35,147 nucleotides of DNA. It comes from Candidatus Binatia bacterium. Lineage in GTDB: Bacteria > Desulfobacterota > Binatia > UBA1149 > JAJCZL01. The stretch is taken from the NCBI GenBank assembly GCA_028278325.1, contig JANQEO010000434.1, positions 1 through 35,147 of the forward strand. The letters run 5' to 3'. Positions 9,714-18,869 of the stretch are shown here, piece after piece. The position numbers were made by a program, and so were the translations under genes. The stretch's first letter is position 1. Each line of letters starts with the position of its first letter. The notes under the pieces were generated by a model. It was not told the DNA's origin. It did not search any database and saw only the letters and a program-made list of their open reading frames with translations.

Positions 9714-11225
9714 CTATTTTACCGTATCACGTTTTGCAAAATGACGGCTTATGCACTCCGCCAACGCGGGAATCGTAAATTCCTGCGGTTCCACCGTGGG
9801 TTCCACACCGAACTCGCGCAGAGTTGCCGACGTGATCGGGCCTATGGAAGCGACGTCGGCCCGAGACAGCAACTCGAGCGCGCGCCTCTCGTCAGCGTTC
9901 ACGAAGTTTCGTACCGTCGCCGAACTGGTGAACGTGATCATGTCGGGCAACCCCAGGGTCTCGAGCGGCACCGGCTCTGCAGGCACGACGGTTCGATAGG
10001 TGCTCACCACGTCGACGCTGGCACCCCTCTCACGCAGGGTGTCGGGTAAGACTTCCCGCGCCACCTCGGCACGCGCGATCATGATGCGCTTTCCCGACAC
10101 GTCCCCCAACGCGTCGAGCAAGGACTCGGCCCGATACTCCGGCGGAGTCACCGAGACACGAATGCCGAAGGCCTCTATGGCCGCTGTAGTGGCCGGGCCG
10201 ATCGCAGCGATGTCGACATCTGCGAGCTCCCTTATGTCCTTACCGCGACCCAGGTAAGCGTGGAAGAAACGATGCACCCCGTTCACGCTGGTCAGGATCA
10301 GCCAATCGTAGGAGCCCGCTGTATCAAAGGCGTCGGCCACGGCTTTCGGATCTTCGGGCCCCATTACCTCGAAAGTCGGGCACAGAAGCACCTCGGCCCC
10401 GTCCCTCTCCAAGAGATCGGCAAACTCGGCGGCTTGGTGGCGGGCACGTGTCACCACAATTCGTTTGCCGAACAAAGGAAGCCTCTCGTACCAGGAGATT
10501 TCCGAAGCCAGCGTCGCGACCTGCCCGACCACCACGACCGCAGGCGGACGGATTTCGGCCTCCTCTATGGACTCGGCTACCGACGAAAGTGTCGCGACCA
10601 CGGTTTTTTGTCTGGGGGTTGCTCCCCATTGAATGACCGCGACCGGCGTATCGCCGGCCATCCCCGCCTCCAGGAGCTTGGCGGCGATAGCCTCGATCTT
10701 CAGCACCGCCATCAGGAAGACCAGCGTCCCCTTGGTGTTGGCGAGCGCGTCCCAATCGTAGGGCAACGTGTAGTGCAACTCGCCCGGCTGACCGGTGAGG
10801 ATCGTGACCGAAGAGTTGATCTCACGATGGGTGAGCGGAATGCCCGCATAAGCGGGCACGGCGACGGCCGACGTGACTCCGGGCACGACCTCGAAGTGTA
10901 TGCCGGCCTGATGGCAGGCCTGGGCTTCTTCGCCACCACGACCGAAGAGGAAGGGATCACCGCCTTTGAGACGCACGACCGTCTTCCCCTCAGCCGCGCT
11001 CTCCACCATCATTTGTTCTATCTGCTCTTGAGGCACCGTCACTTTGCCGTGACGCTTGCCGACGAGGATATGCTCGCTGTCATCGCGGGCGAGTTCCAAA
11101 AGGCGCGGATCGACCAACGCATCGTAAAGAACGACATCGGCCTCGCCGAGAACCTCCTCTCCCCGTCGGGTCAACAGCTTGGGGTCGCCGGGACCGGCTC
11201 CCACCAGGTAGACCTTCCCGTTCAC
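9714..11225 (-). CDS. cobA-hemD: Fused uroporphyrinogen-III C-methyltransferase / uroporphyrinogen-III synthase
   Basis: A 503-residue two-domain enzyme. Residues 1-245 are a SUMT/CobA methylase: [15 protein letters not shown] (5-19), [18 protein letters not shown] (83-100), EVVPGVTSA and YAGIPLTHR. It transfers methyl groups from S-adenosylmethionine to uroporphyrinogen III, giving precorrin-2 for siroheme or cobalamin. Residues 253-495 are HemD ([32 protein letters not shown]), which closes hydroxymethylbilane to uroporphyrinogen III. Such fusions are common in deltaproteobacterial lineages and clostridia. The GTG start overlaps the hemC stop as GTGA (11222-11225). Both domains look intact. 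Confidence 0.96.
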   Translation of the reverse strand: MNGKVYLVGAGPGDPKLLTRRGEEVLGEADVVLYDALVDPRLLELARDDSEHILVGKRHGKVTVPQEQIEQMMVESAAEGKTVVRLKGGDPFLFGRGGEEAQACHQAGIHFEVVPGVTSAVAVPAYAGIPLTHREINSSVTILTGQPGELHYTLPYDWDALANTKGTLVFLMAVLKIEAIAAKLLEAGMAGDTPVAVIQWGATPRQKTVVATLSSVAESIEEAEIRPPAVVVVGQVATLASEISWYERLPLFGKRIVVTRARHQAAEFADLLERDGAEVLLCPTFEVMGPEDPKAVADAFDTAGSYDWLILTSVNGVHRFFHAYLGRGKDIRELADVDIAAIGPATTAAIEAFGIRVSVTPPEYRAESLLDALGDVSGKRIMIARAEVAREVLPDTLRERGASVDVVSTYRTVVPAEPVPLETLGLPDMITFTSSATVRNFVNADERRALELLSRADVASIGPITSATLREFGVEPTVEPQEFTIPALAECISRHFAKRDTVK

Positions 11226-12151
11226 TCAGCTACCTCGAGCGCCGCGATTATCTCGCCGGCTCCGGCGGCTATGAGGCGCCGGCCTAGTTCCATGCCCAAC
11301 TCCGAGGCTTCCGATACGGAGGCGTCGGCGGTTTCCCTTACGACCTTGGTAGCGTCCGGCGAGCACACGATGGCCGTCAGCCTGATACGGTCGCCTTGCG
11401 AGTGCGCGTAGGCGCCGACGGGCAGGAAACAACTGCCGCCGAGAGTCTCTGCACATGCCCGCTCGGCTCGCGACGCGGCCAGGGAGCTGTCGTCCTGTAT
11501 CATCGAGACGGCCTCACACACCGAATCATCGTCGCCGCGCGCGGTGAAGCAAAGAGCCCCCTGCCCCGGCGCGGGCACGAAGGTTTCCGGATCCAGAGCC
11601 ACGCGTTTGGCAGGCGCGACATCTATGGCCAGACGATCGAGGCCGGCCGAAGCAAGGAAGGTCGCGCCGTAGTCACCGCTAAGGACCTTGTGAAGCCTGG
11701 TCTCCACGTTTCCGCGGATGTCGGATACGTCGACACCTGCGTTGGCCCCGAGAAGCTGGGCACGACGGCGCAAGCTCCCGGTTCCCACCCTGGTGCCGCT
11801 CGGGAGGTCGGCCAGACCCCAACCGGATCGGGAGATCAGCTCGTCTCGAGGATCGCCCCGTTCAGGAACACACGCGATCACGATGCCTTCCGGCAAGACG
11901 GTCGGGACATCTTTCAAGGAGTGCACCGCGCAATCGATGCTCCCGGCCGCCAATGCGTCATCGAGTTCTTTGACGAAGAGTCCCTTGCCGCCGGCCTCGC
12001 GAAGCGGACGGTCAGTGACGGCATCTCCACTGGTGCGTACCGGCACCAGCTCGTACTCGATACTCCGAGTTGCCGCACAAAGCCCCTCGCAAGCCTGGCG
12101 GGCCTGGGACATCGCCAGACGGCTTGCCCGAGTTCCGACCCTCAGCTTCAC
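11222..12151 (-). CDS. hemC: Porphobilinogen deaminase (hydroxymethylbilane synthase)
   Basis: Polymerises four porphobilinogen units into hydroxymethylbilane, the substrate of the HemD domain encoded next. 309 residues, normal length. Motifs: RVGTRASRLAMSQ (4-16), VHSLKDVPT with catalytic D81, the arginine-rich GTGSLRRRAQLL, RGNVETRL, and the dipyrromethane-cofactor cysteine C241 in LGGSCFLPVGAYA. Start is GTG, overlapping the hemA stop as GTGA (12148-12151). Confidence 0.97.
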   Translation of the reverse strand: MKLRVGTRASRLAMSQARQACEGLCAATRSIEYELVPVRTSGDAVTDRPLREAGGKGLFVKELDDALAAGSIDCAVHSLKDVPTVLPEGIVIACVPERGDPRDELISRSGWGLADLPSGTRVGTGSLRRRAQLLGANAGVDVSDIRGNVETRLHKVLSGDYGATFLASAGLDRLAIDVAPAKRVALDPETFVPAPGQGALCFTARGDDDSVCEAVSMIQDDSSLAASRAERACAETLGGSCFLPVGAYAHSQGDRIRLTAIVCSPDATKVVRETADASVSEASELGMELGRRLIAAGAGEIIAALEVAE

Positions 12152-13422
12152 CCATCTCTCCCCAGCCCGAAAAGATGCCTCAGAGCGCTGACAAGCCGCG
12201 ACTCCTCTTTCGCCGAGACCGTCTCCTTCAAGGCCGACGTAGGCTCATGCAGGAGCTTGTTCATCATCGAGCGCGTCATCTGGTCAAGTGTTTCCCTGTC
12301 CTTGTCGGACAGCCCCGAGATGCGCGACAAGGTCCTCTGTAGTTCTTCAGCCCGAATCGTCTCTGCGTGATCGCGCAGCTCCACGATGGTGGGCACGACC
12401 TCGAGACGCTCGAACCACTGCCAGAACCCGTCGACTTCCTGCTCCACCAATACCTCGCCCTTGATCGCCTCGCGCTCGCGCTCCTGGATATTCTCGGCGG
12501 CTACCGATGACAGATCGTCGATGTCGTAGAGGTAGGCGTTGTCCAAGTCGTTTATCGCATCGTCAAAGTTTCGGGGCACCGACAGGTCGATGAGAAAGAC
12601 CGGCCGTCCCTGACGCTCGTGCAGCACGGAACTGACCGTGGCGGCGTCGAGCAATTGCCCTCCGGAGGCCGACCCGACGACCAGATCGGCAAGGGGCAAG
12701 TACGTCAGAATACGATCCAGCGGCACCGGCGTGCCCCCGAAGGTCCGCGACAACTCCACCGCGGATTCGAAAGTGCGGTTGGCTACCATTATCTGCCCGA
12801 CCCCGGCCTCGACAAGATACCGTGCGGTGAGCTCGCCCATCTCACCCGTACCCAGCACCATGGCCGTGCGGCCTTCCAACGATTCGAAGATCCGCCTTGC
12901 CAGATCGACGACGATGGACGCAATCGACACACTTCGCGAAGCAACGTCGGTTTCGGAGCGCACCCGCTTGGCGACGGAGAAGCTCTTGTGAAACACCCGG
13001 TTCAGCACCGGGCCGACCGATTCAGCGGATGAGGAGGCGCCGAACTGCTCCTTCATCTGGCCGAGGATCTGCGCCTCACCGACGACCATGGAATCGAGGC
13101 TCGAGGCTACGCGAAAGACATGGCGCACCGCCTCGCGGCCGGCGTAAGTGAACAGCCAGTCGCTGCACTGGGCCTCGGTCAGCCCGGTAGGAGACACCAA
13201 GGCCTCGGCCAATACGGGCGTGGCCTGCGCTCCATTGCGGCAACAGGCTACGATCTCCACGCGATTGCAGGTCGAGAGCACCACCGCCTCGTGCACCGGC
13301 TCGAGAGTCACGAGACGCTTGTTGAGCGCCTCGAGCTCCCCGTTGGAGATGGCTAGCCTTTCGCGCACGTCGACGGGCGCTGTCTTGTGATTGACACCGA
13401 CGACGAGAAGTTCCTGGGACAC
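12148..13422 (-). CDS. hemA: Glutamyl-tRNA reductase
   Basis: First committed step of C5-pathway heme synthesis: reduces glutamyl-tRNA(Glu) to glutamate-1-semialdehyde with NADPH. 424 residues with the GTG start at 13422, which gives the expected N-terminus ELLVVGVNHKTAPVDVRERL. The catalytic cysteine is C52 in LSTCNRVEI. GEAQILGQMK (115-124) and the NADPH-binding GTGEMG (191-196) follow, then a C-terminal helical dimerisation domain. A reading upstream through codon 13728 is open but overlaps the ccsA-type gene and has no family similarity. The next enzyme, hemL, is not in the window. Confidence 0.95.
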   Translation of the reverse strand: MSQELLVVGVNHKTAPVDVRERLAISNGELEALNKRLVTLEPVHEAVVLSTCNRVEIVACCRNGAQATPVLAEALVSPTGLTEAQCSDWLFTYAGREAVRHVFRVASSLDSMVVGEAQILGQMKEQFGASSSAESVGPVLNRVFHKSFSVAKRVRSETDVASRSVSIASIVVDLARRIFESLEGRTAMVLGTGEMGELTARYLVEAGVGQIMVANRTFESAVELSRTFGGTPVPLDRILTYLPLADLVVGSASGGQLLDAATVSSVLHERQGRPVFLIDLSVPRNFDDAINDLDNAYLYDIDDLSSVAAENIQEREREAIKGEVLVEQEVDGFWQWFERLEVVPTIVELRDHAETIRAEELQRTLSRISGLSDKDRETLDQMTRSMMNKLLHEPTSALKETVSAKEESRLVSALRHLFGLGRDG

Positions 13423-13442
13423 AGCCTGAGGCCGGCTCGTGA

Positions 13443-14270
13443 TCAGGAGCCCAGCCCCCCTCCGTGCCGGCCCGGAAGCGGCAGGACGTTCACGGACAGA
13501 TAGGAAATGACCAGAACGCAGAAACCCACGATGGTCAGCGTCGCCGCCCTGCGGCCCCGAAGCCCCGCCGTCAACCTGAACTGCAACAACGCCGCATAGA
13601 GCACCCAGGTAATCATCGAGACTATCTCGAGAGGCTCCCAGGACCAGAACCTTCCCCAGGTGTTGAGGGCGAACACACCGCCCGTGAGCATGCCGAGGGT
13701 AAGCAGCGGAAAACCCCAGCTCAGGCATCTGAAGTTGAGGCGGTCGAGCTTCTCCAGAGCCGGCAGACGCAGAACCATGGAACCGCCCTTGTGCGACTTC
13801 AGCAGGCTCTCCTGGATCAGGTAGACTACGCTCACCGCGAACGCGAGGCCGAAGACCGCATTGCCGAGCAGAGCCAGCGTTACGTGAGCGCCCAGCCAGG
13901 GGTCTTGGGAAAGGGGCGACGAAGAGCGGCTGGGCTCATAGACCAGGAGAGCAGCGACCGTGAGGCCGAAGACGAGCGGGCCGATGACGGCACCCACCAC
14001 CCTCAAGGGCGACCGGCTATGGAGTATCAGGTAGCTGCCCGCAGTCAGCCAGCCCAGCAGGGTCAGGGCCTCGCTGAACGTAGTCACCGGAACGGTGGCG
14101 GCAACCAGGGCCCGGTACGTGATGACAAGTGTGTGAAGGGCGAACCCGGTAGCCAGAAAAGCCGGACCTGTAGCTCCCAAACTCGAGCGGGGCCGCAACG
14201 TGTTGGCGGCGAATCCCACCGCAGCCGCCAGATAGGCGACCGCAGCGGCTCTCAGAGCCCAAATCTCCAC
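13443..14270 (-). CDS. ccsA: CcsA/HemX-type cytochrome c assembly membrane protein
   Basis: 275-residue integral membrane protein with about eight hydrophobic segments. It has the heme-handling tryptophan-rich motif WGRFWSWEPLE (205-215) and conserved histidines (H46, H129) of the CcsA/CcmC/HemX superfamily. CcsA works with a CcsB/ResB partner in cytochrome c maturation; HemX-type relatives lie upstream of hemA and may regulate heme synthesis. Position next to hemA favours HemX-like use, while the intact WWD-like motif favours heme transport. No ResB is in the window. Start is GTG with AAGGAT about 6 bases upstream. It is 20 bases before hemA. Confidence 0.85.
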   Translation of the reverse strand: MEIWALRAAAVAYLAAAVGFAANTLRPRSSLGATGPAFLATGFALHTLVITYRALVAATVPVTTFSEALTLLGWLTAGSYLILHSRSPLRVVGAVIGPLVFGLTVAALLVYEPSRSSSPLSQDPWLGAHVTLALLGNAVFGLAFAVSVVYLIQESLLKSHKGGSMVLRLPALEKLDRLNFRCLSWGFPLLTLGMLTGGVFALNTWGRFWSWEPLEIVSMITWVLYAALLQFRLTAGLRGRRAATLTIVGFCVLVISYLSVNVLPLPGRHGGGLGS

Positions 14271-14342
14271 GACGGATCCTTATCTACCACGACCGAACGA
14301 CAGAGCCGAGAGCGGCCGGAAGGCTCGAACTATGGATGGCGC

Positions 14343-15881
14343 CTAGCGGGGAACCTTGATGATCTGCCCGTACTTGAGGCGTCTGGGGTCACTGATGCCG
14401 TTGGTACGCTTGAGCGCACTCACCGACGTGTCGTAGAGGCGGGCTATGTGAGAAAGGGTCTGCCCTCTCGTGACACGGTGAGTACCCGTACTCGCCAGGC
14501 GGGCGCCGGCAGTCGGCACCTTGATCACCTGCCCGTAGCGGAGACGGCGGGGATCGGAGATATTGTTGTACTCCTTGAGCGATGACACCGACGTAGCGTA
14601 GATTTTCGCTATGTGAGAAAGGGTCTGACCGCGGGTCACACGATGGGTGGCATAGTAGGCCACCTGTGCGGAACGCCACGCGCTCTTCGGCAACGCCGCC
14701 AGGCCCGACTCCAGTTTCTGCTTGGCTTGCGTCGGTACGTTGACCGAATAGCCGCGCGGGACGAGGAGCTTGCCCTTGACCACGTCACGGTGAAGCGCCG
14801 GATTCCACACCGCCAGCTCGTCCCGCTTCACGCCGGCTGCCGAGGCGATGTTATCGAAGGCGACATAGTTACGCAGGCGCACGCTGGCAAGCGCCGGACC
14901 GGCCGGCTCGATCTTGCCGCAGTGCTTTTCCGCTTCAGCGACAACGTCCTTGGCCGCGAGGAACTCGGCGTAGAAGTTGCGTGACGCGAAGCCGAAACGC
15001 CGGCTCTTGTGCTTGCGAAGAATCACCGAAAGGTCGGTCGTTCCGTGCTCTTGTACGGCACGCACGAGTCCGCCTGCGCCATAGTTGTACGCCGTGATGG
15101 CGAGGGGCCAGGCACCGAGCTTTTCATAATTCTCGCGGAGGTACTTCGCTGCGGCTTCGGTTGCCCGAAGTGGATCACGCCGCTCATCGTACACGTAGTC
15201 GACGTTCATGAAGCGCTTCCCGGTCGACCGGGTGAACTGCCACATCCCGACGGCGCCCGCGTACGAGTGAGCGTCTATCCGATAGCTCGACTCCACCAGC
15301 GGCAAGGCTGCCAGCTCGACGGGCACACCCTCCGCTTCCAACATTTCCCTCATGCGAGGCATGAGCACGGAGGCCCGGCTCATGGCACCGCAGAACTCGT
15401 CACCAAGGCCACGCTGGTACCTCATGTTGATCGCCAAACGCGCAGCGTCCGTAGTCGAGCCGAGAACGTCTTTGACCAAGGCACTGATGCGTTTCTCCTC
15501 GTCGTTACGCGGAGCGCCCTTGGCGAGGTGACGCAGGATCCCCTCCAGGCGTCGCGTCTCGGCGCGCAGCCGTTCTCGGATCCGGCGGTCTTGGGTATAC
15601 GCACTCAGATCACCGTCGATGATGTCGCCGAGATCGACTATCGAGTAGACTAACTTGACGTGATCGCGGTCGTGGAAGACCGCCTGACGGCTGGTGTACA
15701 ACACGAACACGTCCTTCCAGAATTCGACGTTCGGCTCGAGAGCCTCGTACCGGGTCAGTCCGCGGTCTTGTTTCGCGGCCTCGGCGGGATTGTTGGCAAC
15801 GACGAGCGCCAACGACAACACAGCGAACGACATGGCGGCGAAGCGCCGTTTTCTAGCCTTGACGGGGATATAAGAACGCAT
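14343..15881 (-). CDS. mltD: Membrane-bound lytic murein transglycosylase D-like protein with LysM repeats
   Basis: Periplasmic enzyme that cleaves peptidoglycan glycan strands to 1,6-anhydro ends. 512 residues. An N-terminal hydrophobic signal (about 13-36) and a helical region precede the SLT domain: catalytic glutamate E197 in ALPLVESSYR, GAVGMWQFT (209-217), AITAYNYGAGG (261-271). A weak LysM-like unit (about 333-380, LRNYVAFDNIASAAGV) and two clear LysM repeats (412-456 and 467-511), each with HRVTRGQTLSHIA, bind glycan. No lipobox is obvious, so it may be secreted or anchored by its signal. It heads the heme run, 72 bases upstream of the ccsA gene. Its ATG shares base 15881 with the divergent neighbour. 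Confidence 0.92.
   Translation of the reverse strand: MRSYIPVKARKRRFAAMSFAVLSLALVVANNPAEAAKQDRGLTRYEALEPNVEFWKDVFVLYTSRQAVFHDRDHVKLVYSIVDLGDIIDGDLSAYTQDRRIRERLRAETRRLEGILRHLAKGAPRNDEEKRISALVKDVLGSTTDAARLAINMRYQRGLGDEFCGAMSRASVLMPRMREMLEAEGVPVELAALPLVESSYRIDAHSYAGAVGMWQFTRSTGKRFMNVDYVYDERRDPLRATEAAAKYLRENYEKLGAWPLAITAYNYGAGGLVRAVQEHGTTDLSVILRKHKSRRFGFASRNFYAEFLAAKDVVAEAEKHCGKIEPAGPALASVRLRNYVAFDNIASAAGVKRDELAVWNPALHRDVVKGKLLVPRGYSVNVPTQAKQKLESGLAALPKSAWRSAQVAYYATHRVTRGQTLSHIAKIYATSVSSLKEYNNISDPRRLRYGQVIKVPTAGARLASTGTHRVTRGQTLSHIARLYDTSVSALKRTNGISDPRRLKYGQIIKVPR
14346..14648 (-). repeat. Tandem LysM coding repeat in the mltD-like gene
   Basis: Two copies of about 135 bases (14514-14648 and 14346-14483) encode the two C-terminal LysM units. 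They share an identical 20-base block, gctatgtgagaaagggtctg on the + strand, at 14443-14462 and 14608-14627. The copies have diverged elsewhere, which indicates an intragenic domain duplication rather than a mobile repeat. Confidence 0.8.
15869..15874 (+). promoter_or_regulatory. -10-like element for the solute-binding protein gene
   Basis: TATAAG matches the -10 consensus at five of six positions and ends six bases before the proposed TTG start at 15881. No good -35 hexamer is seen 16-18 bases upstream. If used, the transcript would begin at or next to the start codon. The element lies inside the first codons of the divergent transglycosylase gene. Confidence 0.3.
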
Positions 15882-17440
15882 TGGTCCAGTATGGTAACAG
15901 ACTGATTACCTGCCTGCTATTACCCGCCTGCATCTTCATTGCATGCGAGACACGCGACAAAGCGTCCGATAACGCTTTGCGTATAGCGATAGAGGCAATG
16001 CCTACCCAACTGGACCCGCGTTTCGCTACCGACGCTCATTCTTCCCGTATCGGGGGGCTGATCTTCTCATCACTGACCCGCATCGACGGCAACGGCGTTC
16101 ATCAGCCCTACCTCGCCGAATCATGGCTGCATCCCGACAGCCTGACCTACGTCTTCGAGCTTCGACACGACTTCCGCTTTCACGACGGCACACCGGTCTC
16201 GGCCGGCGATGTTGCGGCGACCTACCTCGCGCTGAAGGCTCCTTCCCTTTCGTCACCGCGAGCGGCCATGCTGTCGAGCGTCCAGTCGGTGGAAATCGAG
16301 GGTGAAGATCGCGTGGTCTTCCGGCTGGGCCAGCCGGATGCCTCGTTCATGGATGCAACGACCTTCGGCATCCTCCCGGCACGCTTGGCCGCTGCCCCGC
16401 GACTGGACTGGCGGGAACTCATAGGCGCCGGCCCTTACCGGCTAAGCGACGTCGCGGACGACCGATGGGTGCGACTGACTGCATTCGCCGGCTATGCGGG
16501 CGGGGCTCCGCCGATAAACGAGATCGAGTTCAAGATCGTGCCCGATACGACGATGCGCGCCCTCGAACTGATCAACAACTCCGTTGATCTCGTTCAAAAC
16601 GGACTCGACCCGGATATCGTCACCTGGCTCCGCCGCAACGAGCATGCGTTGAGTATCCGACGTGATCCGTCCAACAGCTTCCAGTACCTCGGCATGAACC
16701 TTCGACACCCGGCGCTTTCCCGCGTAGCGGTCCGCCGTGCGATAGCCTACGCCATAAACAGGGAGGAAATAGTACGCTACGTGCTCAAGAGCACTGCGAC
16801 CACGGCCACCGGCATGCTGCCACCTCATCACTGGGCGTTCAGCAACGCGCCGCGAGCCTACTCTTACGACCCTGCCCGCGCCCGCGAACTACTCGACAGA
16901 GCCGGGTTGGGACATCCGGGCGGTGACCCCGCCGTGCCCAGGCTCAAGTTGAGCTACAAGACGACCACTCAAGAACTCAGCCGCAGGATCGCCGAGGTCG
17001 TTGCCGACCAGCTGGCCCGGGTAGGCATCGAGCTGGAGATCTTCACCTACGAGTGGGGGACTTTCTATTCCGATATAAAGGAGGGGAACTTCCACCTCTA
17101 TTCCCTGTCGTGGGTAGGCGTGACCGATCCCGACATCTACAGGCTCGTATACCACTCGGCCATGGTGCCGCCCGCAGGCAACAACCGCGGGCGTTACTCT
17201 GACCAGCGAATGGACAAGCTCACCGAGCGCGGCCGCTTGGAGACATCACTCGACAGGAGACGCAGGATATACAAGCGCGCCCAGAAACTCGCGGCGCGCC
17301 AGCTCCCCTACATCCCGTTGTGGTGGCCCGACAACGTAGTTCTGAACGGGCCCCGGCTGACCGGGTTCACGCCCCACCCTTCGGGCGATCTGTTCTCACT
17401 GAGCGAAGCGGATCTTCGAGTAGTCGACGCCGAACCCTGA
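15881..17440 (+). CDS. ABC transporter solute-binding protein, family 5 (peptide/nickel type)
   Basis: 519-residue extracytoplasmic binding protein of the DppA/OppA class. Features are the N-terminal ALRIAIEAMPTQLDPRF strand, LTRIDGNGVHQPYLAESW, the family pattern YVFELRHDFRFHDGTPVSAGDV, and the C-terminal LPYIPLWWPDNVVL. The N-terminus has a hydrophobic signal with a weak lipobox (FIAC, cysteine 22), so a lipoprotein is likely. The TTG at 15881 is the only usable in-frame start after the stop at 15860-15862. No ATG or GTG precedes the signal region, so the start is moderately uncertain. It ends 8 bases from convergent yihY. The permeases lie beyond that gene at 18882-20665, and no ATPase subunit is in the window. 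Confidence 0.9.
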   Translation: MVQYGNRLITCLLLPACIFIACETRDKASDNALRIAIEAMPTQLDPRFATDAHSSRIGGLIFSSLTRIDGNGVHQPYLAESWLHPDSLTYVFELRHDFRFHDGTPVSAGDVAATYLALKAPSLSSPRAAMLSSVQSVEIEGEDRVVFRLGQPDASFMDATTFGILPARLAAAPRLDWRELIGAGPYRLSDVADDRWVRLTAFAGYAGGAPPINEIEFKIVPDTTMRALELINNSVDLVQNGLDPDIVTWLRRNEHALSIRRDPSNSFQYLGMNLRHPALSRVAVRRAIAYAINREEIVRYVLKSTATTATGMLPPHHWAFSNAPRAYSYDPARARELLDRAGLGHPGGDPAVPRLKLSYKTTTQELSRRIAEVVADQLARVGIELEIFTYEWGTFYSDIKEGNFHLYSLSWVGVTDPDIYRLVYHSAMVPPAGNNRGRYSDQRMDKLTERGRLETSLDRRRRIYKRAQKLAARQLPYIPLWWPDNVVLNGPRLTGFTPHPSGDLFSLSEADLRVVDAEP

Positions 17441-17448
17441 GGTCGGCT

Positions 17449-18780
17449 TCAGCGGCGTACCAAGCTGTCCACGGTCCGTGAGGCCAAGGCCTGGCGGCGG
17501 CCTTCCGCCAGTTGAGTCATCACCTCGGCCGCAGGAACCCGATCGCCCTCGGCCATGAGGTCGGTAGCCAGCTCCCCGTCACCTCGAAGAAGCTCGATGA
17601 CCCAGTCCAGGGTGATGCTGTCGGGCGCATAGCCGAGGAAGCACTGCGCACCGTCCTCGCCCGCAAGGCGGACGACGCCGGCATCGGCCAGCTTCTCGAT
17701 CACTGCGGTTACCGCCCCGGTCGGCACCTCGAAGCGGCCGGCGAGCTCATCGATGGTCGGGGCCGGGGTATGGTGGCACGAAGACTCGCTAAGAGCGGTG
17801 ACGATTCGTAAGCCAAGGTACTCGCGAGCGGCGTAGGTGTCGGACTTGAACACACGCTCACGCCGATAGTGACCGACGTTTTGCATGGCATAGGAAAGCT
17901 CGGCACCGAGCAGTACGACGACCCAGCTCACGTAGATCCAGACCATGAGGATGGGAAGCTGTGCAAGAGCACCGTAGATCGCGTTGTAGCGCACCATGCC
18001 GACCTGGAAGGCGATGTAGGCCCACTGGGTCAGAAGCCACAGGGAGCCGCCGACGATTCCGCCCACCACTGCCGGAAACAACCTCACCTTGGTGTTGGGC
18101 ATGAACATGTAGATGAAGCCGAAGACCACCCAGACCACGGTGTATGTGGCGTAGCCCATGACGGTGCTGGCCGTGATGCCGGCAACCGACATCCCGGCGA
18201 TCCACTCCACGAAGGCATTGCTCGCAAGAGCCGCGTTGAAACTGGTTGCCAAAGCCAACAGCAGCGGAGCGGTTACCATCACCCCGAGGTAGTCGCCGAC
18301 CTTGCGCATGAGGGTTCGCGGGCGCACGTCGCCCCAGATCGCGTTGAAGGACGCCTCGATGTTCGCCATGACCGAGATGAAGGTCGCCAGTAGGAACACA
18401 CCTCCGACTATGCCGACGCCGGCGATGCTGGTGTTGTCGATGTAGCCGACGATGAGACGGATCGCTTCGGGCGACAGTACCGTCACCTTCGATAGGATGA
18501 GTTCCTCGAGGCGGTCCCCCCTCCAGCCCATCCCCCTCAACAACGCGAAGGCGATCGCCAGGATGGGCACGAGCCCGAGCATGGACGCATAGGTCAGGGC
18601 CGACGCGCGCAGCAGACAGAGATCCGCCCAGAATCCCTCCAGGGTGATAAAGGTTACCCGCGTCAGGGTGACAAGACCGCGCCGGAACCGCGAAGCGCCG
18701 CCGAGCCCGGCTACCCACAGTTCGTCGAGCAGGAACTTGCCCGCCCTCTCCGCCCATTGAAGCGCTTTAGGGTGAGCCAT
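17449..18780 (-). CDS. YihY/BrkB family membrane protein with C-terminal winged-helix-like domain
   Basis: 443 residues. The first ~325 are a YihY/UPF0761 (once called RNase BN) membrane domain with about six hydrophobic segments. It has the typical LCLLRASALTYASMLGLVPILAIAFALLRG start and the WIYVSWVVVLLGAELSY motif near the end. Residues about 338-385 (TIDELAGRFEVPTGAVTAVIEKLADAGVV) look like a winged helix-turn-helix, a known extra in some family members. Function of the family is not settled, and ribonuclease activity is no longer accepted. Start is ATG with AGGAG close upstream. It is inverted between a binding-protein gene and its likely permeases. Confidence 0.85.
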   Translation of the reverse strand: MAHPKALQWAERAGKFLLDELWVAGLGGASRFRRGLVTLTRVTFITLEGFWADLCLLRASALTYASMLGLVPILAIAFALLRGMGWRGDRLEELILSKVTVLSPEAIRLIVGYIDNTSIAGVGIVGGVFLLATFISVMANIEASFNAIWGDVRPRTLMRKVGDYLGVMVTAPLLLALATSFNAALASNAFVEWIAGMSVAGITASTVMGYATYTVVWVVFGFIYMFMPNTKVRLFPAVVGGIVGGSLWLLTQWAYIAFQVGMVRYNAIYGALAQLPILMVWIYVSWVVVLLGAELSYAMQNVGHYRRERVFKSDTYAAREYLGLRIVTALSESSCHHTPAPTIDELAGRFEVPTGAVTAVIEKLADAGVVRLAGEDGAQCFLGYAPDSITLDWVIELLRGDGELATDLMAEGDRVPAAEVMTQLAEGRRQALASRTVDSLVRR

Positions 18781-18801
18781 CTCTCCTATCCCCGAGCCGC
18801 A

Positions 18802-18810
18802 ACTATAGCA
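18802..18810 (-). promoter_or_regulatory. Extended -10-like element for the yihY-family gene
   Basis: On the minus strand TGC directly precedes TATAGT, an extended -10 pattern (5 of 6 matches) lying 21 bases before the ATG at 18780. No convincing -35 hexamer is present, which is common for extended -10 promoters. A GC-rich imperfect inverted repeat (about 18816-18843) lies just upstream in the same 101-base divergent gap. Confidence 0.35.
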
Positions 18811-18869
18811 TAGAGGCCCGCGACGGCTCGATGCCGCGGGGGCCCGTGTCGAATAGACGGTGGCAGGCT

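Noticed and set aside
10260..11411. Long open frame (383 codons) on the + strand
   Set aside because: It is fully antisense to the well-supported cobA-hemD gene and the end of hemC, has no recognisable domain, and reflects the third-position GC bias of the real genes.
13423..13728. N-terminal extension of hemA (extra 102 codons)
   Set aside because: The extension overlaps the CcsA-type gene in another frame and lacks similarity to glutamyl-tRNA reductases, which begin at the GTG at 13422.
13464..14585. Long open frame (373 codons) on the + strand
   Set aside because: Antisense to the CcsA-type gene and the end of the transglycosylase gene. Its composition is Gln/Arg/Glu-rich with no family resemblance.
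14346..14648. Repeated blocks considered as a CRISPR or mobile repeat
   Set aside because: The two copies are in frame and encode LysM domains; there are no spacers of uniform length.
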